64,000 nucleotides of DNA from Venturia oleaginea (lineage: Eukaryota > Ascomycota > Dothideomycetes > Venturiales > Venturiaceae), in contig JABMLP010000007.1 of NCBI GenBank assembly GCA_013176395.1, positions 62,001 to 126,000 on the forward strand, written 5' to 3'. The stretch's first letter is position 1, and the number at the start of each line of letters is the position of its first letter. A program made the translations under genes and the position numbers. A model generated the notes under the pieces. That model was not told the origin of the DNA, ran no database searches, and saw nothing but the letters and a program-made list of their open reading frames with translations. Below are positions 11,290 to 22,723 of this stretch, one piece after another.

Positions 11290-12318
11290 AATTGCCAGGC
11301 TCAGGCCCCTCACAAGGAGTGTCTTAAGGTAGATTGTGTTCCCGCGGGGCGTGTTGCTGTAGTTACGGTGAGTTCTCTTCTTGAGATTCGTGGAGTCGAC
11401 ATAACAAGACTTCCCAGCTGAGAAAAGGTATTAATATCGCATCCAGCATGCTAATTTCCAGAACTAGAAAGAAAAGATTCCGTGACGATAGTCTTCGCCG
11501 TATGTTTTGTACGTTATCTTCTAGGTTGTTCGGCATATTTGTCGAAGACGTTCCTGGTTTGAGAGATTGGTCGGCAGCTACAGATATATGTATAGCAAGG
11601 TGTCGAAACGCAAATGGGGTGGTTTGACTTGATGAAAAGAGATGCGGCGGTGACGATAACTCCGCTGTCAGTGAAGTTAAAGCTTCTCCAATGGGATATC
11701 GCTGAGAGGCTGGCTTTTTGTAAGAACCACTTGGGAACCGATAAGTTAGGTTGAAACTGGGATAAATTTATTTACGAATTACCTTGTGCATCCATGCTTC
11801 AATATTAATGCAAAAAACAGAGCCATTATTGTAGCCAATCAAGTTCGAGATCGCTCAAATTGGTTTAGTTGAATTTTGTCTCCTACGTGAGCATTCCCTG
11901 GGTTCGCCTTGTGCAGCGTGAGACACAAATGATTCGTCGTATTCCACACTAGGTAATATCATCGATCAAGCAAATGCTCTCCCCAAACAGGCGAGGTTTG
12001 CCTTCGTGCCCTGGAAGCACACCTATCTAATAAACTCGCTGAAATGAGTATACCACAACGCCAACATTCTAAACAAATTCTACTTTGCCTATGCAGAGGC
12101 TCCAAAGGGATCTTTATTACTAACGTACCTGGCAACACCAACAGGATTTCCTGGAACATGACTTGAAACCGAACAAAGAAGAAAGGGTCGACCGGAAAGA
12201 GAAATTACGCCAGCTTCAACGATATATACACGGAAAACTGGCACTTGTTCGAAATAACCGTGTCACTCTGTCCTCACATTCTTAGTCTCATCGCAGTCAC
12301 CAACTCCTAGGCGACCCA
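11290..12318. other. AT-rich spacer
   Basis: Only short frames of atypical composition. No gene, RNA or repeat recognised. Confidence 0.4.
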
Positions 12319-12945
12319 ATGGCGCAGATAAAAAACGATTTATCAGAGTCTATCGAGCTGTTGAAAGTCTTCATCAAGAATGCGACGAGGTATTCTCGGG
12401 AATCCATCCTGAGGAACGAGGCTGCTGATCGGATATATCCGTGTTGTTGAACGTGTATGCTTACTTCTGGCGCGTCCTAGTGATGCGCAGATTGGTGATT
12501 TTTAATGGTAATGGTAATGGGGTGAGGTTGGGGCTTTGTATGGGTTTTTATTTGGCAGTGGCAGTGGTGGAGGGATCTGTGAATTCTTTCCCTCTTGATG
12601 GATTATTACAGCCGTGTATTTCAGCTACCCAGATTCAGAAGAGTATCTTTCGTACATGGAGCAGCTGGGTGAAAGGTTACACGCATCCCTTGCTGCGAAA
12701 CATGGGTCATTTTGTTACCTTGCATCAAATGAAGCGCGGATCGATCCAGGTACATTCATATACGCAACAAAGAATTACCCGCGACAAACGATTCCACGCA
12801 CCACATCCTCTACTAGACAATACCAAGTAACAGAAAGTTCGTACATACATGAGACAAAATTTCTAAGATCAGAATTAATGCATTACACAAATCAAAGGGA
12901 GCAAACCGGGTCGTCCCCCCTTTTTCCCAATATCAGTCGGTAAAA
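12319..12945 (+). pseudogene. Relic of another small helical gene
   Basis: ATG 12319 opens MAQIKNDLSESIELLKVFIK and a helical stretch ending at a stop near 12450. The coding trend continues one frame over (GYIRVVERVCLLLARPSDAQ) to a stop near 12510. A third segment after a TTACAG acceptor-like site reads YFSYPDSEEYLSYMEQLGER and continues to about 12800. The parts could be exons of one gene, but the first two are separated by a frameshift without splice signals. The N-terminal MAQ- plus helix resembles the start of the 7735 frame. Confidence 0.35.
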
Positions 12946-14271
12946 GATATCTTCCCGTCTCCCCCAAAGAACAGACCGTCCATCAAACCAACTCAAAACG
13001 TCCTTTCCTTTGGATTCGAACTACTCTCCAGCTCCACCGACTAACACACGTCTCTGTAGCAACGCTATATCTCTTTATCCTTCTATATATTCGTCCAATC
13101 TCTTTCCCATGTCGATCTTCAAAGCAGGTTCAACCTCCCCCAAAAATAGCAGAACACAACCAAAAAAAATAATCCAACAACCCCCAACCCCAATCACCTC
13201 TACCACCAGTTTCCAAATAAACCGAGCCCGACCAACCCTACATGTCCAATATTCCAATCCCAAGCCCCTTCTCCTTTCCCAGCTCGACACATCCCTTTGA
13301 TAGATGAAAGCAGTCCTCCCAATCCCCAATCCGCAATACACAACCTCATCCATCAAAATCAAGCAAATCTTCCCCGCCTAAAACTCCCTCTTCTCCCTTT
13401 CCCCTTCCCGGACAACTTACCAAAATCTCTCTATATCCAAATCCCAAAAATCACCAAACAGTTCCAATTAAGAATCCCACAACCTCCACTCAAACCCGTC
13501 ACGACCAAGACTTCTATTCCAACTAGCAATTTGACTCTAGCCTCACCAATCTCTACCCTTCGACAACATCTAGAAGAGAGATGAATACATGAAATGGAAG
13601 ACTGATGTAGATGACTTCCTAGCAGAATTAGCTCTCGTCAAAGTCGCTAGGTATTCATCGTATCCGTAGCGATGCATGCGAAAAGGAAAAGAAAAAAGCC
13701 AGAGACTCAGTGGACACTGGGGATGGGTCAAATCCTTATCATTGAAACTATCCATATCCCTCCTCCCCCCATCATCAGCTTAGATGGATGGAATTTCAAC
13801 CTTAAACCCATTTTTAGAGCCCATTTTTCTTCCACCGTTCCTCCTACAAACAGAAAATCATCTCCACCAAAAGCCCAGCCCTCAGAGTTGCCATCAACGT
13901 CCAAGCTTGCCGGGAAAAATGTGGTCTGAGATTTGTAAGACAGAATCGGATCTGATCAGGCTTGTCGCGGGGACAAGTGATCAACGTTTGCGGCGTGTTG
14001 TGCTGGATATGCATACGCTGGTGAGAGAGCGAATGCAGAATATCGTGGTCTTTGGAGGTATAGTCGGTAATGTAGTGAAGGAGTGGTGTTAGTACAGTAC
14101 GTCGATTAAGACTGTCGAAGAGGTAGAATGTGAAAGGCACGGCGGAGAAGCGCCCGTGACAAAGAACACCTGCCATTATTCAACACTGTCGATATTTGGG
14201 AAGGGTAAGTGTGCTCATGAGGTCGTTGGTAGTCAGCGCCGTAAGAAGGGTATCGCAGACGATGAAGAACA
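12946..14271. other. Spacer with a strongly G-poor segment
   Basis: From about 13110 to 13560 the plus strand is nearly free of G and consists of C/A/T runs; frames on either strand there reflect that bias. Between 13780 and 14092 a frame includes MWSEICKTESDLIRLVAGTS, but it has no context. No gene is called. Confidence 0.4.
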
Positions 14272-14613
14272 TCAACACCATCCAATTGACCATACCAAAA
14301 ATGACTTTTGAGGGTGAAGACGAGCGAGTCCCATCGCAATGTGATGTATGAATCTGCAGCCGAAGCAAAGAAAAGAAACCGAAAAGGGATATATTACAAG
14401 GATGGCGCCAGTGATAGCGCAGATCATTCCAGATCCAGGGACCAGAAGAGAACCAGATAGTAAAGAAAATCCGGTCGTGAGTAGAATCGAAAGTCTGTAC
14501 AGGTAAATCGGACGTAGCCGTTCCATATCGATGGCGTCGTGGAGATCATCAAGCTCCATAGATGCGTCCATACCAGATGCTCCGAGAACGCCGTGAAACC
14601 AAATCAAGAACAC
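14272..14613 (-). pseudogene. Fragment of a multi-TM protein, possibly UbiA-type prenyltransferase
   Basis: A 113-codon minus frame contains DDLHDAIDMERLRPI followed by several hydrophobic segments. This resembles the first aspartate-rich NDxxDxxxD motif and RPI turn of UbiA-family prenyltransferases. Hydrophobic coding-like sequence continues in another frame to about 14180 (VIFGMVNWMVLMFFIVCDTL). There is no N-terminal part: the sequence just upstream is the end of DHH1. It is therefore a truncated relic at best. The motif match is by eye only. Confidence 0.25.
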
Positions 14614-14651
14614 CCGATCCTACCAATACGCCTGTAGATGCACGGAAAGCA

Positions 14652-16205
14652 CTACGAGGAAGGCGGGGGACGGCCTCCTCGCTGGCCGCCTTGGCCATTC
14701 TGTCGCCCTGCTTGTTGCGTGCTGTTGCGTGGTGGTTGCTGCTGCTGCTGACTGGGATCGCGTGGACCTCCTCGGTTCTGTTGACCTTGGAACTGTCCAC
14801 CTCCACGGCGGCCCCCACGCTGGAATCCTCGGCCGTTGCCTTCGTTTGGCTGAGTTGGCTGCTGCTGAGCGCCATTTTGTCCCTGTGCCGGTCGTGGAGT
14901 TGGATTGCTTGACAGTGGTCGGGGAATGCTGTCAGGGGTATCATAGACATACAGCTTCTTCTCAATGATCTGGGGGATAGGCTGAATCTCGGTACCAAGT
15001 TCCTGCTCGATCCTATACAGGTTGTAGCGATCTTCCCAGTTGATCAAGTTTATAGCAAGACCAAGATGCCCAAAACGACCAGAGCGACCAATACGATGCA
15101 GATAAGTCTCGGCGTTTTTTGGGAAATCGAAATTGATGACGACATTTACAGCCTGGATATCGATACCACGAGTGAGCAAATCTGAACAGACAAGATTGCG
15201 GCACACACCGCCGCGGAAGTCTGCGAAGACTCGGTTGCGGTTTGCTTGCAGCATGCGAGCGTGGGAATAGAAGCAGGAGTATCCAAGTTCCGTAATCTTC
15301 TTAGCAAGAAGCTCCACTCGGTTGGTAGAGTTGCAGAATATGATAGACTGGTTGATTTGTAGTTTAGTGAAGAGCGTGTTCAGGCAGTGCACCTTCTGCT
15401 TCTCTTCGACAAAAGCGTAGTACTGTGTGATACCGCGGAGGGTGAGCTCGTCCATGAGATTGATTTCGTAGGGATCATTCATGTGCTTATCCTTGAAATC
15501 CTTGACGATGATGGGGAATGTCGCGCTAAAAAGCATGACCTGTCGGTCTTTTGGGTGGAAGGCAAGAAGTTGTTCAATGACTGGGGTGAATTCAGGCGAC
15601 AGCAGCTTGTCAGCCTCGTCCATAACGAAAGTCTGACACTCGGAGAGATCGGCGACGCCCTTGCTGGCCAAATCGAGGATACGACCTGGCGTGCCAACAA
15701 CGATGTGGACGGCCTCGCTCAGACGAACAATATCTTCCCGAAGACCAGTGCCACCAGTGCTGACCATGACATTGACACCCAAATGCTTTCCCAACATCTT
15801 GCAGACCTGGGAAGTTTGGAGAGCCAGTTCACGGGTGGGGACCAATATGAGAGCCTGGATGTTGCTCTTTTTTGTGTTTACGCGGTGAATGGTAGGAATA
15901 ACATAGGCAGCAGTTTTTCCGGTGCCGTTCTTCGCACGAGCAAGAATGTCTCGTCCGGTCAATGCCACGGGGATTGCCTCTTCCTGAATTGGTGAAGGCT
16001 TCTCGAAACCCGCCTCGAATATGCCCATCAACAAATCCCTGTGCAAGTAGAAGTCGTCCCAGTCGAGGCCTTTCGTGTTCGTGACATCTTCAGTTTGCGG
16101 TCGGGTATCTCGGACGGGTGCTGTAGCGGCGGGGAATTGGGATGCCGGTGGCGCGTTCTCGCTCAATGTGGTGTTTTTCAAGCGACTGGTCAAGTCGTCC
16201 GACAT
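14652..16205 (-). CDS. DHH1: DEAD-box RNA helicase DHH1
   Basis: Single exon of 517 residues with all helicase motifs: the [10 protein letters not shown]-motif region (66-74), AKNGTGKT (91-98), PTRELA (123-128), TPGR (172-175), DEAD (196-199), SAT (227-229), and HRIGRSGR (370-377). The sequence [20 protein letters not shown], just before the Q motif, is typical of the DHH1/DDX6/Ste13 branch. A Q/G/R-rich low-complexity tail follows the core. DHH1 acts in the cytoplasm in P-bodies, promoting mRNA decapping and translational repression. No frame damage. It is divergent with the rhomboid gene across a 603-bp spacer. Confidence 0.96.
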   Translation of the reverse strand: MSDDLTSRLKNTTLSENAPPASQFPAATAPVRDTRPQTEDVTNTKGLDWDDFYLHRDLLMGIFEAGFEKPSPIQEEAIPVALTGRDILARAKNGTGKTAAYVIPTIHRVNTKKSNIQALILVPTRELALQTSQVCKMLGKHLGVNVMVSTGGTGLREDIVRLSEAVHIVVGTPGRILDLASKGVADLSECQTFVMDEADKLLSPEFTPVIEQLLAFHPKDRQVMLFSATFPIIVKDFKDKHMNDPYEINLMDELTLRGITQYYAFVEEKQKVHCLNTLFTKLQINQSIIFCNSTNRVELLAKKITELGYSCFYSHARMLQANRNRVFADFRGGVCRNLVCSDLLTRGIDIQAVNVVINFDFPKNAETYLHRIGRSGRFGHLGLAINLINWEDRYNLYRIEQELGTEIQPIPQIIEKKLYVYDTPDSIPRPLSSNPTPRPAQGQNGAQQQPTQPNEGNGRGFQRGGRRGGGQFQGQQNRGGPRDPSQQQQQPPRNSTQQAGRQNGQGGQRGGRPPPSS

Positions 16206-16808
16206 GGTGGGTGTGGTGTTGGAGAGTATCTAGGAGGTGTTGGTGATTCCGGCTTGATAATAGGCGGGCAGAGTGATGTTCAGTTGTCGGAGAAGCTGAG
16301 ACGATGGTCAGAGGTGCAGTCTCTCGCGTCGTTGCTCAAAGCGGGCAAGGCGAGCAGCGTGCGGAGAGAGTTTCGAGGAAGTTTCTGGAGAAGCTGTGCA
16401 GTCGCGCAATGATGGTTTGGGTGGCTCTCTCGAGAGTAGGGGGGTCTTTGTAGTGGGGGGCAGCTGGTCTTCTCGTGGTGGTTGATTTTGGAGTGTGTGA
16501 GAGTCGAGAGTGAAGGTCGTCCCGGAATCAGGTGGAGGAGGGAAGACAGAGGGCCTCGAGTCATGGGCGGCACAGTACACAGTAGCATGAAGCTCAGATG
16601 CATATGGCAGCCCCGTGATTTCGAAGGGGCATATAAACCTCAACACTGGCGCCCACACTCTCCCCGATCCATCCACCTCTCCATGGCTTCCACTGGACTC
16701 ACTGCCAGTCTCTCATTCTCTGGGGTCCCCGTGTTGAGGCCGGATTTCACGTAAAAGATCTCAATCAACCCTATCACCGTTATCAACCAACGCAAGTGCT
16801 ACTCCAAA
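16206..16808. promoter_or_regulatory. Divergent promoter, DHH1 / rhomboid
   Basis: A 603-bp spacer between two divergent start codons. Frames on both strands are open but composed of UTR-like low-complexity sequence. A CT-rich stretch and CAA-rich leader precede ATG 16809. Confidence 0.4.
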
Positions 16809-17693
16809 ATGAACATCCCTTTTCGGCGAGCTTGCCTCACGGCCCGCAGGCTGCCCTTGCCAGGGCCATTGTCATGGCCATCACACCGTTCGCAAACATC
16901 ACAGCAATTCCGTGCCTTCAAGATATCATCTGCGTTGGCAAATCAGCATCGCCCATCGACACCTCCACGCCATTTCCCCTCCAAGGCAGAAGTGTGGACA
17001 GCGGAACAGGAACAGCATGTGAACGAAGAGGCCGTTCATCGCCTGCAAGAAAAGCTTCATGGACGAGCGAAGCAGAAGCAGGGGCTGCTGTACGCTCTAT
17101 ATGTTGCAAACACGGCTGTCTTTGTTGCGTGGTGGTACAGCGGGCTAGCACAAGCAAACGATGCAGCTTCTGTACTGAATGCTCACCAATGGAGGGATTT
17201 CATGAAAAACAACTTCCTACGGAGCGATGAGAACATTCAAAAAGGGCGGTGGTGGACCAATTTGACATGTGGAATATCACATTCAAACCTGTTTCACTTC
17301 GGCGTCAACATGTTGGCCTTGAGGCAGACTGGAGTCTGGATCACAGTGGGTATGCCACAAGTAGGCCTTCTTTCATTCGCAGCACTCTGCATCGGCTCGA
17401 CTCTGGCCGCTTCTGCTGGCGCTCAATTGAGCAACCAACTCACTGGCGACCGTAGAGGTGGTTTGGGAGCAAGTGGCATGGTCTCTGGCCTCATAGCCGC
17501 TGCGACTTGCGCATTTCCACAGCAGATGTGGATGGGCACTGCCATGTGGTTTGCTGTTGATTTGGGACTTTTGACAAGCGGTGCTGCAAAGTTCAGCCCG
17601 ATCGGCCATGGTGCTCATGTAGGCGGCTCAGTGTTCGGGGTCCTGTTCTGGCTCGTAGCTTTTCGACGGGGCAAGTTTGGTAGGGTGATGTAG
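16809..17693 (+). CDS. Rhomboid-family intramembrane serine protease, mitochondrial type
   Basis: Single exon of 294 residues. The N-terminus is rich in R/S/P and lacks acids, like a mitochondrial presequence. Transmembrane segments begin around residue 92. Active-site signatures are visible: HFGVN (His163, Asn167) in the oxyanion-side helix, GASG with catalytic Ser222, and AHVGG with catalytic His270. The WWT at 148-150 and the HSNLFHFGVNMLAL stretch are characteristic of the family. The product probably cleaves single-span substrates in the inner mitochondrial membrane, as PCP1/PARL do. Whether it is the PCP1 orthologue or a second fungal rhomboid cannot be settled here. The frame is intact. 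Confidence 0.85.
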   Translation: MNIPFRRACLTARRLPLPGPLSWPSHRSQTSQQFRAFKISSALANQHRPSTPPRHFPSKAEVWTAEQEQHVNEEAVHRLQEKLHGRAKQKQGLLYALYVANTAVFVAWWYSGLAQANDAASVLNAHQWRDFMKNNFLRSDENIQKGRWWTNLTCGISHSNLFHFGVNMLALRQTGVWITVGMPQVGLLSFAALCIGSTLAASAGAQLSNQLTGDRRGGLGASGMVSGLIAAATCAFPQQMWMGTAMWFAVDLGLLTSGAAKFSPIGHGAHVGGSVFGVLFWLVAFRRGKFGRVM

Positions 17694-18057
17694 GATGGTA
17701 CATTGGATTTCTACATAGTCTTCGGATGAAGCAGGATAATATATCGGGCTTCGACATAGTCGTAGGGTGGTAGATCGGAGCTCTACATAGTGTCTAAGGA
17801 ATTTATACATGTTGTGAATAGGCAAGTACCAAGGACTAAATACCAAAACTGGCTATTCCATTTTACCCCGTTTTAGGCACGGATAAATGGCTTCCACCTG
17901 TCCATAACAGCTTTGCCATTGTAACCAGCCACGGCACAAAGAATCTTTTGCGTTATCTCCCTCATGGACCTCCTCTCCTCCCTCGCTTGATATCCTCCTC
18001 ATTCAGCAAACGAGCTCCTCCGAACAGCTACGTACCGCCGCTGAAAAACACCCTCAA

Positions 18058-20683
18058 ATGCCCATCAAGATGCCCGCCAGGCTCACGGCTTATGTCGCTG
18101 TACGTTCCATGCAGCTCCCTGATAGCTTCCATCGCCCGACTAACAGGCAATCAAGGGCTCGGTGACTCTGGCCGCGGCTGTCATATCCTACGCCGCTTTC
18201 GAACGTCCCAACTTCTACTCGGTCGCCGTCTACCTCTCGCAAAGCAATGCCTGCCTTATGGTATTTCTCCTGCAACATCTGGAGCTGCCTGGCCTCGCCG
18301 ACTGACAGTCACAACCAGATACTATGCAATCTCGCCCTCGTCCTCGCCGGAACCTTCATGTACGCCCTCCAAAACTTCCTCTACGGCCCGCTCCGGCCGA
18401 ATGAAGTAGAACAACTATGGGAACGTGGCTGGTTTGCTGTCATGGAATGGATATTCGCCATGTCCACCTTTCGCGACGAATTCGGAATCTGGTTCCTCGT
18501 CATGTTCTCCTCTCTCTTCACCGGCAAGATCTGGGGCTGGATAGCCGAAGGTCGCGTCGAACAACTCGACCAACAGGATCCGGGACGCGTCTCCCTCTTC
18601 CATCCGAAACTTGTCGCCTCCCTCGTCATATATCTGGGCTTTGCGGTGGAGATGTTCTTGTACAGTTTGGATATCGTCATGTATGAGGCGAGGCCCGGCA
18701 TCACTGTCATGTTTGTTTTTGAGTTTGCGATACTTTGGATCTGCGCAATCAGCACTTGTCTTAGGTATGGCGTTTGGGTCTATGAGCATTGGATTTGGAA
18801 GAAACAGAGAACGGCGGCAATTGAGACGAGGAAGGCTGAAATTCGACAAATGCACCAAGTTGCAGCCACTGCTGCAGCAACAGCTACTGCTAACGGAAAG
18901 CCCGCACCTGAAGCTCCGGTCTTGCCGAACGAGAACGAAATTGATGACGACGAGATCGAGGTTGAGGGCTGGGAGTCCAAGAAACAATGGTTATTCGCTT
19001 TAGACCTATTTACTGGTATGTTCTACGCTCGCAGGACCACGACGCATTCACTAATGTTTGCCAGACTTCTTCAAGCTCCTCGCCTACCTCGCATTCTTCA
19101 CCATCCTTACAGTCTTCTACGGCATCCCCATCTACATCATTCGAGACCTGTACATGACCATGCGCTCCTTCACCAAGCGCATCACGGATTACTACAAATA
19201 CCAAGCCGCCACCCGAGATATGCACACCAGATACCCGGACGCGACCGCAGAAGATTTGGCTTCGGATGGAGTATGCATCGTTTGCCGCGAGGATATGAAG
19301 CCATGGGCTGGGATCATTCCAGTAGGTGGAGAAGCACCGCCAAACACCACCACAAACGAACGTCAACGACCAAAGAAACTTCCGTGTGGCCATATTCTGC
19401 ATTTCAGCTGTCTCCAATCATGGATGGAGCGACAGCAGTCTTGCCCGATCTGCAGACGTTCAGTTTTCGCCGCCGTTCCGCCAACTCCACCGGCGGCGCA
19501 AAATGGACAGCCAATCGCACCAGGAGCACCGAATGCAGATCCTGCAAACCCGAACCTACCACCGGCTCGGGCAGCCAACCGTGATGGAGGGCGGGTCTTC
19601 CGGTTTCGCTTTGGTCCACTACGTCTCCAGGTTGGCGGAGGTCGCGTTGTCAATCTCCAGCAACAAGCCCAACAACAAGAACGCGAGCAAGTTGTCAACG
19701 AATTGTTTGCTCGCCTCAGAGAACAACGAAATGCTAATGGCGCAAACCGAGCGACGGCGCCTGCTTTAGCAGCAGCACTGGCAAACAATCCTGCTTATAC
19801 TGCAGCACAAACCAGCGATCTCACCTCTCGAGTTGCGGCACTCAACGCAGACACCAGTGCAACACATGCAGCTATCACCGAGCCGGTGGAACCCGTACAT
19901 CCAGCTGTTAGATCGGCGGTGGCGCACATGCAACTCGACGTTCTGGAAGCCCAAATTCGACAGGAGATCAGTTCTCTGTCGTTGGCGAATTCGAGAATCA
20001 CTGGGTTGAGGACGATTCTGGAACAGCTTGATAGAGTGAGGGCGCAGGACAGGGCGCAGAATGCTGTACCTGGGTTGCAACAATTGCAACAGGAACAACA
20101 GTTGAGAGGCGGCGCTTTTGGGCTGCCTAATCTACCCATCAGAGCTGACGCGCCTCAGCATAATCTGGGAGGTGTAATTGTGCCACCTGGATGGACGCTA
20201 ATACCACTTAACCCTGTCCCAGTTCCCGCACCAACGCCAGCGGCTGATACGTCGACGACAGCGGAAGCGTCCATGGCGGTGGATTCAGCAGAAACGATTT
20301 CTGGGCCATCTTCTTCTATCCCGTTTGCTAGCTCGTTCAACATTGGCACGCCTTCATCCTCGACAATATCGAGCACAATGCCTTCGCCTTCCCCATCCGT
20401 CAGAGAACCGTCTAGGACGATGGAAAAAAAGTTGAATGAATCTGTCGCAGAGGACGCATCGACGACGGCGCCGCTTGTTCCGACGCCGACGTGGGGATTC
20501 AATCCTGATGCGGTGACAGCTGATGCTGTGAGCGCTGGGGAAGGTAGTTCGAGAGGCAGCGTGAAGGAGGGCAAGAGGCCTGTCACTGATGTGACGGTGC
20601 CCGAGACGGTTGTTGAGCCGCCTACGCCTGTTAGGGAGAGTGGGAAACAGCCTTTTGTTGAGGAGGGCGAGGATGAGGAATGA
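18058..20683 (+). CDS. HRD1: ER-associated degradation E3 ubiquitin ligase HRD1
   Basis: Four exons, 18058-18099, 18156-18260, 18319-19015 and 19065-20683, all in phase, give 820 residues. Multiple transmembrane segments occupy the first half ([40 protein letters not shown], later [20 protein letters not shown]). A RING-H2 finger follows: CIVC, an insert, then [11 protein letters not shown] and CPICR. A long low-complexity Gln/Ala/Pro/Thr-rich cytosolic tail completes it. The conserved [19 protein letters not shown] segment is a HRD1/synoviolin hallmark. HRD1 ubiquitinates misfolded ER proteins during retrotranslocation. Exon 1 encodes only 14 residues. Confidence 0.93.
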
Positions 20684-21185
20684 GATCAGAAGGCTGTGGG
20701 TGTTCATGAGGGACAATGGGATGAATAGTAGAGAGTTTGTATATAGTGATTTGCATAGCGTGGCGCCCGAGTCTTTTTATACCTAGCTTGGACCTCGGAC
20801 TTGCGAAATAGGTTTGTTGGGGGTAAGAATATATATTTTGCAATTCCCAATTCCAATTCTGCCCGCTTAGTTGCGCATTATTAACGGCGGCAGACCATTA
20901 GCCTCGAGGCGGACAAAATTCGAAAATCAAATCAAAATCCCGTTCCACCACCGGATACCCTCTTAAGATAAACCCAGATATCAAAGGGAGGGTAAACATA
21001 TAGTCTTTCCTACCAACAATTCCACCAGTCAAAAGATTTCAGAGTTACTAATACACCGTACTATACTATTCACGCCTACGACGGAGTATCCCCCATCTCC
21101 AGCAACAACGTTTTCTTACCTCCGCCCTCCCCCAAACTAATCCTACAACCCAGCAATTAAACAACAAAAAGTGTTGTAAACCCCA
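20684..21185. other. Spacer between HRD1 and the oxygenase relic
   Basis: HRD1 3' region, then AT-rich sequence. No gene seen. Confidence 0.4.
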
Positions 21186-22485
21186 ATGACAATTAAAGTG
21201 TCCACCTCCTCACCATCCCCAGTCCTGATCATCGATTTTTCACCCTTCCTTGACGGCGATGGGGCTGCGAAGGAAAAGGTAGCACGGGAATGAAACGATG
21301 CGTTTCGGAACGTGGGATTTGCGTGTTTGGGGAATCATGGGTTTGATTTGGAGAAGAAGGCGAGGACGTTTTGGTGGGTGAGTTTTTTTCGGGGGTTTTT
21401 TTTTGTTTAGTTGAGGGATGCGGAGTGGTATGGTTAGGTGGGAAGAGGGGAGTGGGCGGTGATGAGGAAGGGAGAAGCTTGGATTTACTATCTCATCTGT
21501 TTCATTCCGTTTTCTTGGGTCCGGAGGTCTGATTGTGATGGGCTGGGCTGAGCTGGTATGGTTGTAGAGTAAGAAGTTTTTCGATGTACCGGAGGGGGTG
21601 AAGTTGTTAGCTACCCGTCCGACAGGTGGCTCACATCACCGTGGATATTAGTGGTATTGGCGTTGAGAAGGTGATTCAAAGTCGTCGGGATACTCTCGAG
21701 AAAGAAGATCTCGAGGGTTTAAGAGCCGTACCCGATCACAAAGAAAGTTTTCGAAATCGGAAACGTGACGGATAAAATGCAACCGAATATCTGATTACGA
21801 GAACACGAACTACCCGGATTCGGAGAGTACGTCATCATCAAACCTCTCATATCCACGAAAACTAGATATCTAGCCAACACCCAAAACTCAAAGCTTCATG
21901 GAATCCTTCTTCACAAACTGCTCAACCCTAATCCACCACCTCTTACGAGCACTAGCAACAGCCCTTTCCCTCCCCTCTCCAGACAGCCAAAGTAAAACCC
22001 ATTCCCAATCCCTCTTCCAAACCCGTCCCCCCCACTACCCACCCATCCCAGCCCCCGTTCTACGAAAAGGCGAAAAGTCAAGAATATCAGCCCACTCCGA
22101 TTTCGGCACCCTAACCCTCCTCTTCCAAGGCGCAACCGGCGGTCTCGAAATCGAAGACCCCTCTTCCCCAGGTTCATTCCGTCCCGCTCCTCCGATTCCA
22201 GGAACGGTGCTGGTGAATATTGGGGATTTGATGGAGAGGTGGAGTAACGGGCGGTATAGAAGTACGGTGCATAGGGTTGTTGCGCCACCTGTTGATGAAG
22301 CGAGGGTGGGGGAGGAGGGAGAGGGGGTATTGAAGGCGAGGTATTTGATTCCGTTTTTTGCTACCGCGGATCCGGAGACTGTTGTTGAGGCGTTGCCGGG
22401 GTGTTGGGGGGAGGGTAGGCCGAAGAGGTTTGCGAAGACGACGGCTTGGGAGTATGTGCAGATGAGGATGGCTGCTTCTTATTGA
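21186..22485 (+). pseudogene. 2-oxoglutarate/Fe(II) oxygenase (isopenicillin N synthase-like), inactivated
   Basis: The 3' part is open and carries the iron and cosubstrate ligands: HSDFGTLTLLFQ (HxD), the distal His in STVHRVV, and a KARYLIPFF strand. Upstream the N-terminal domain is alignable but broken. ATG 21186 leads through VLIIDFSPFL to TGA at 21291, in frame with NDAFRNVGFACLGNHG. A probable intron follows (about 21373-21567). The coding trend is then shifted by one base near 21649 (GSHHRGY / SGIGVEKV) and by one more near 21751 (PDHKESF / EIGN). Another TGA lies at 21792. An intron at 21827-21893 joins LPGFGD to FMESFF correctly. Two frameshifts plus two stops make this a pseudogene. 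Such enzymes commonly act in secondary metabolism; no cluster is visible nearby. Confidence 0.8.
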
Positions 22486-22723
22486 GCCTGAGGAGAATTA
22501 TTGGTGGGTTGTTGCGTGAGTAAGGGTCGAGGTAGAAATTGCCAGAGGAGTTTTGTTATCTATCTCTCCTTGAATTCGTCGCATGAATGTTACATAATGA
22601 TCCAATGGCAGATATCTGAGGGCCCACCTGCGGTGACATGATCCTAGGCGTAGGAAGAGGCCAATTGAGCACCAACGTCACCAGAATGCACGAAAAACTC
22701 AGTGGTCTCATAGTTCGAGACGT

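Noticed and set aside
15387..15995. 202-codon plus frame inside DHH1
   Set aside because: Antisense of the conserved helicase core; no independent support.
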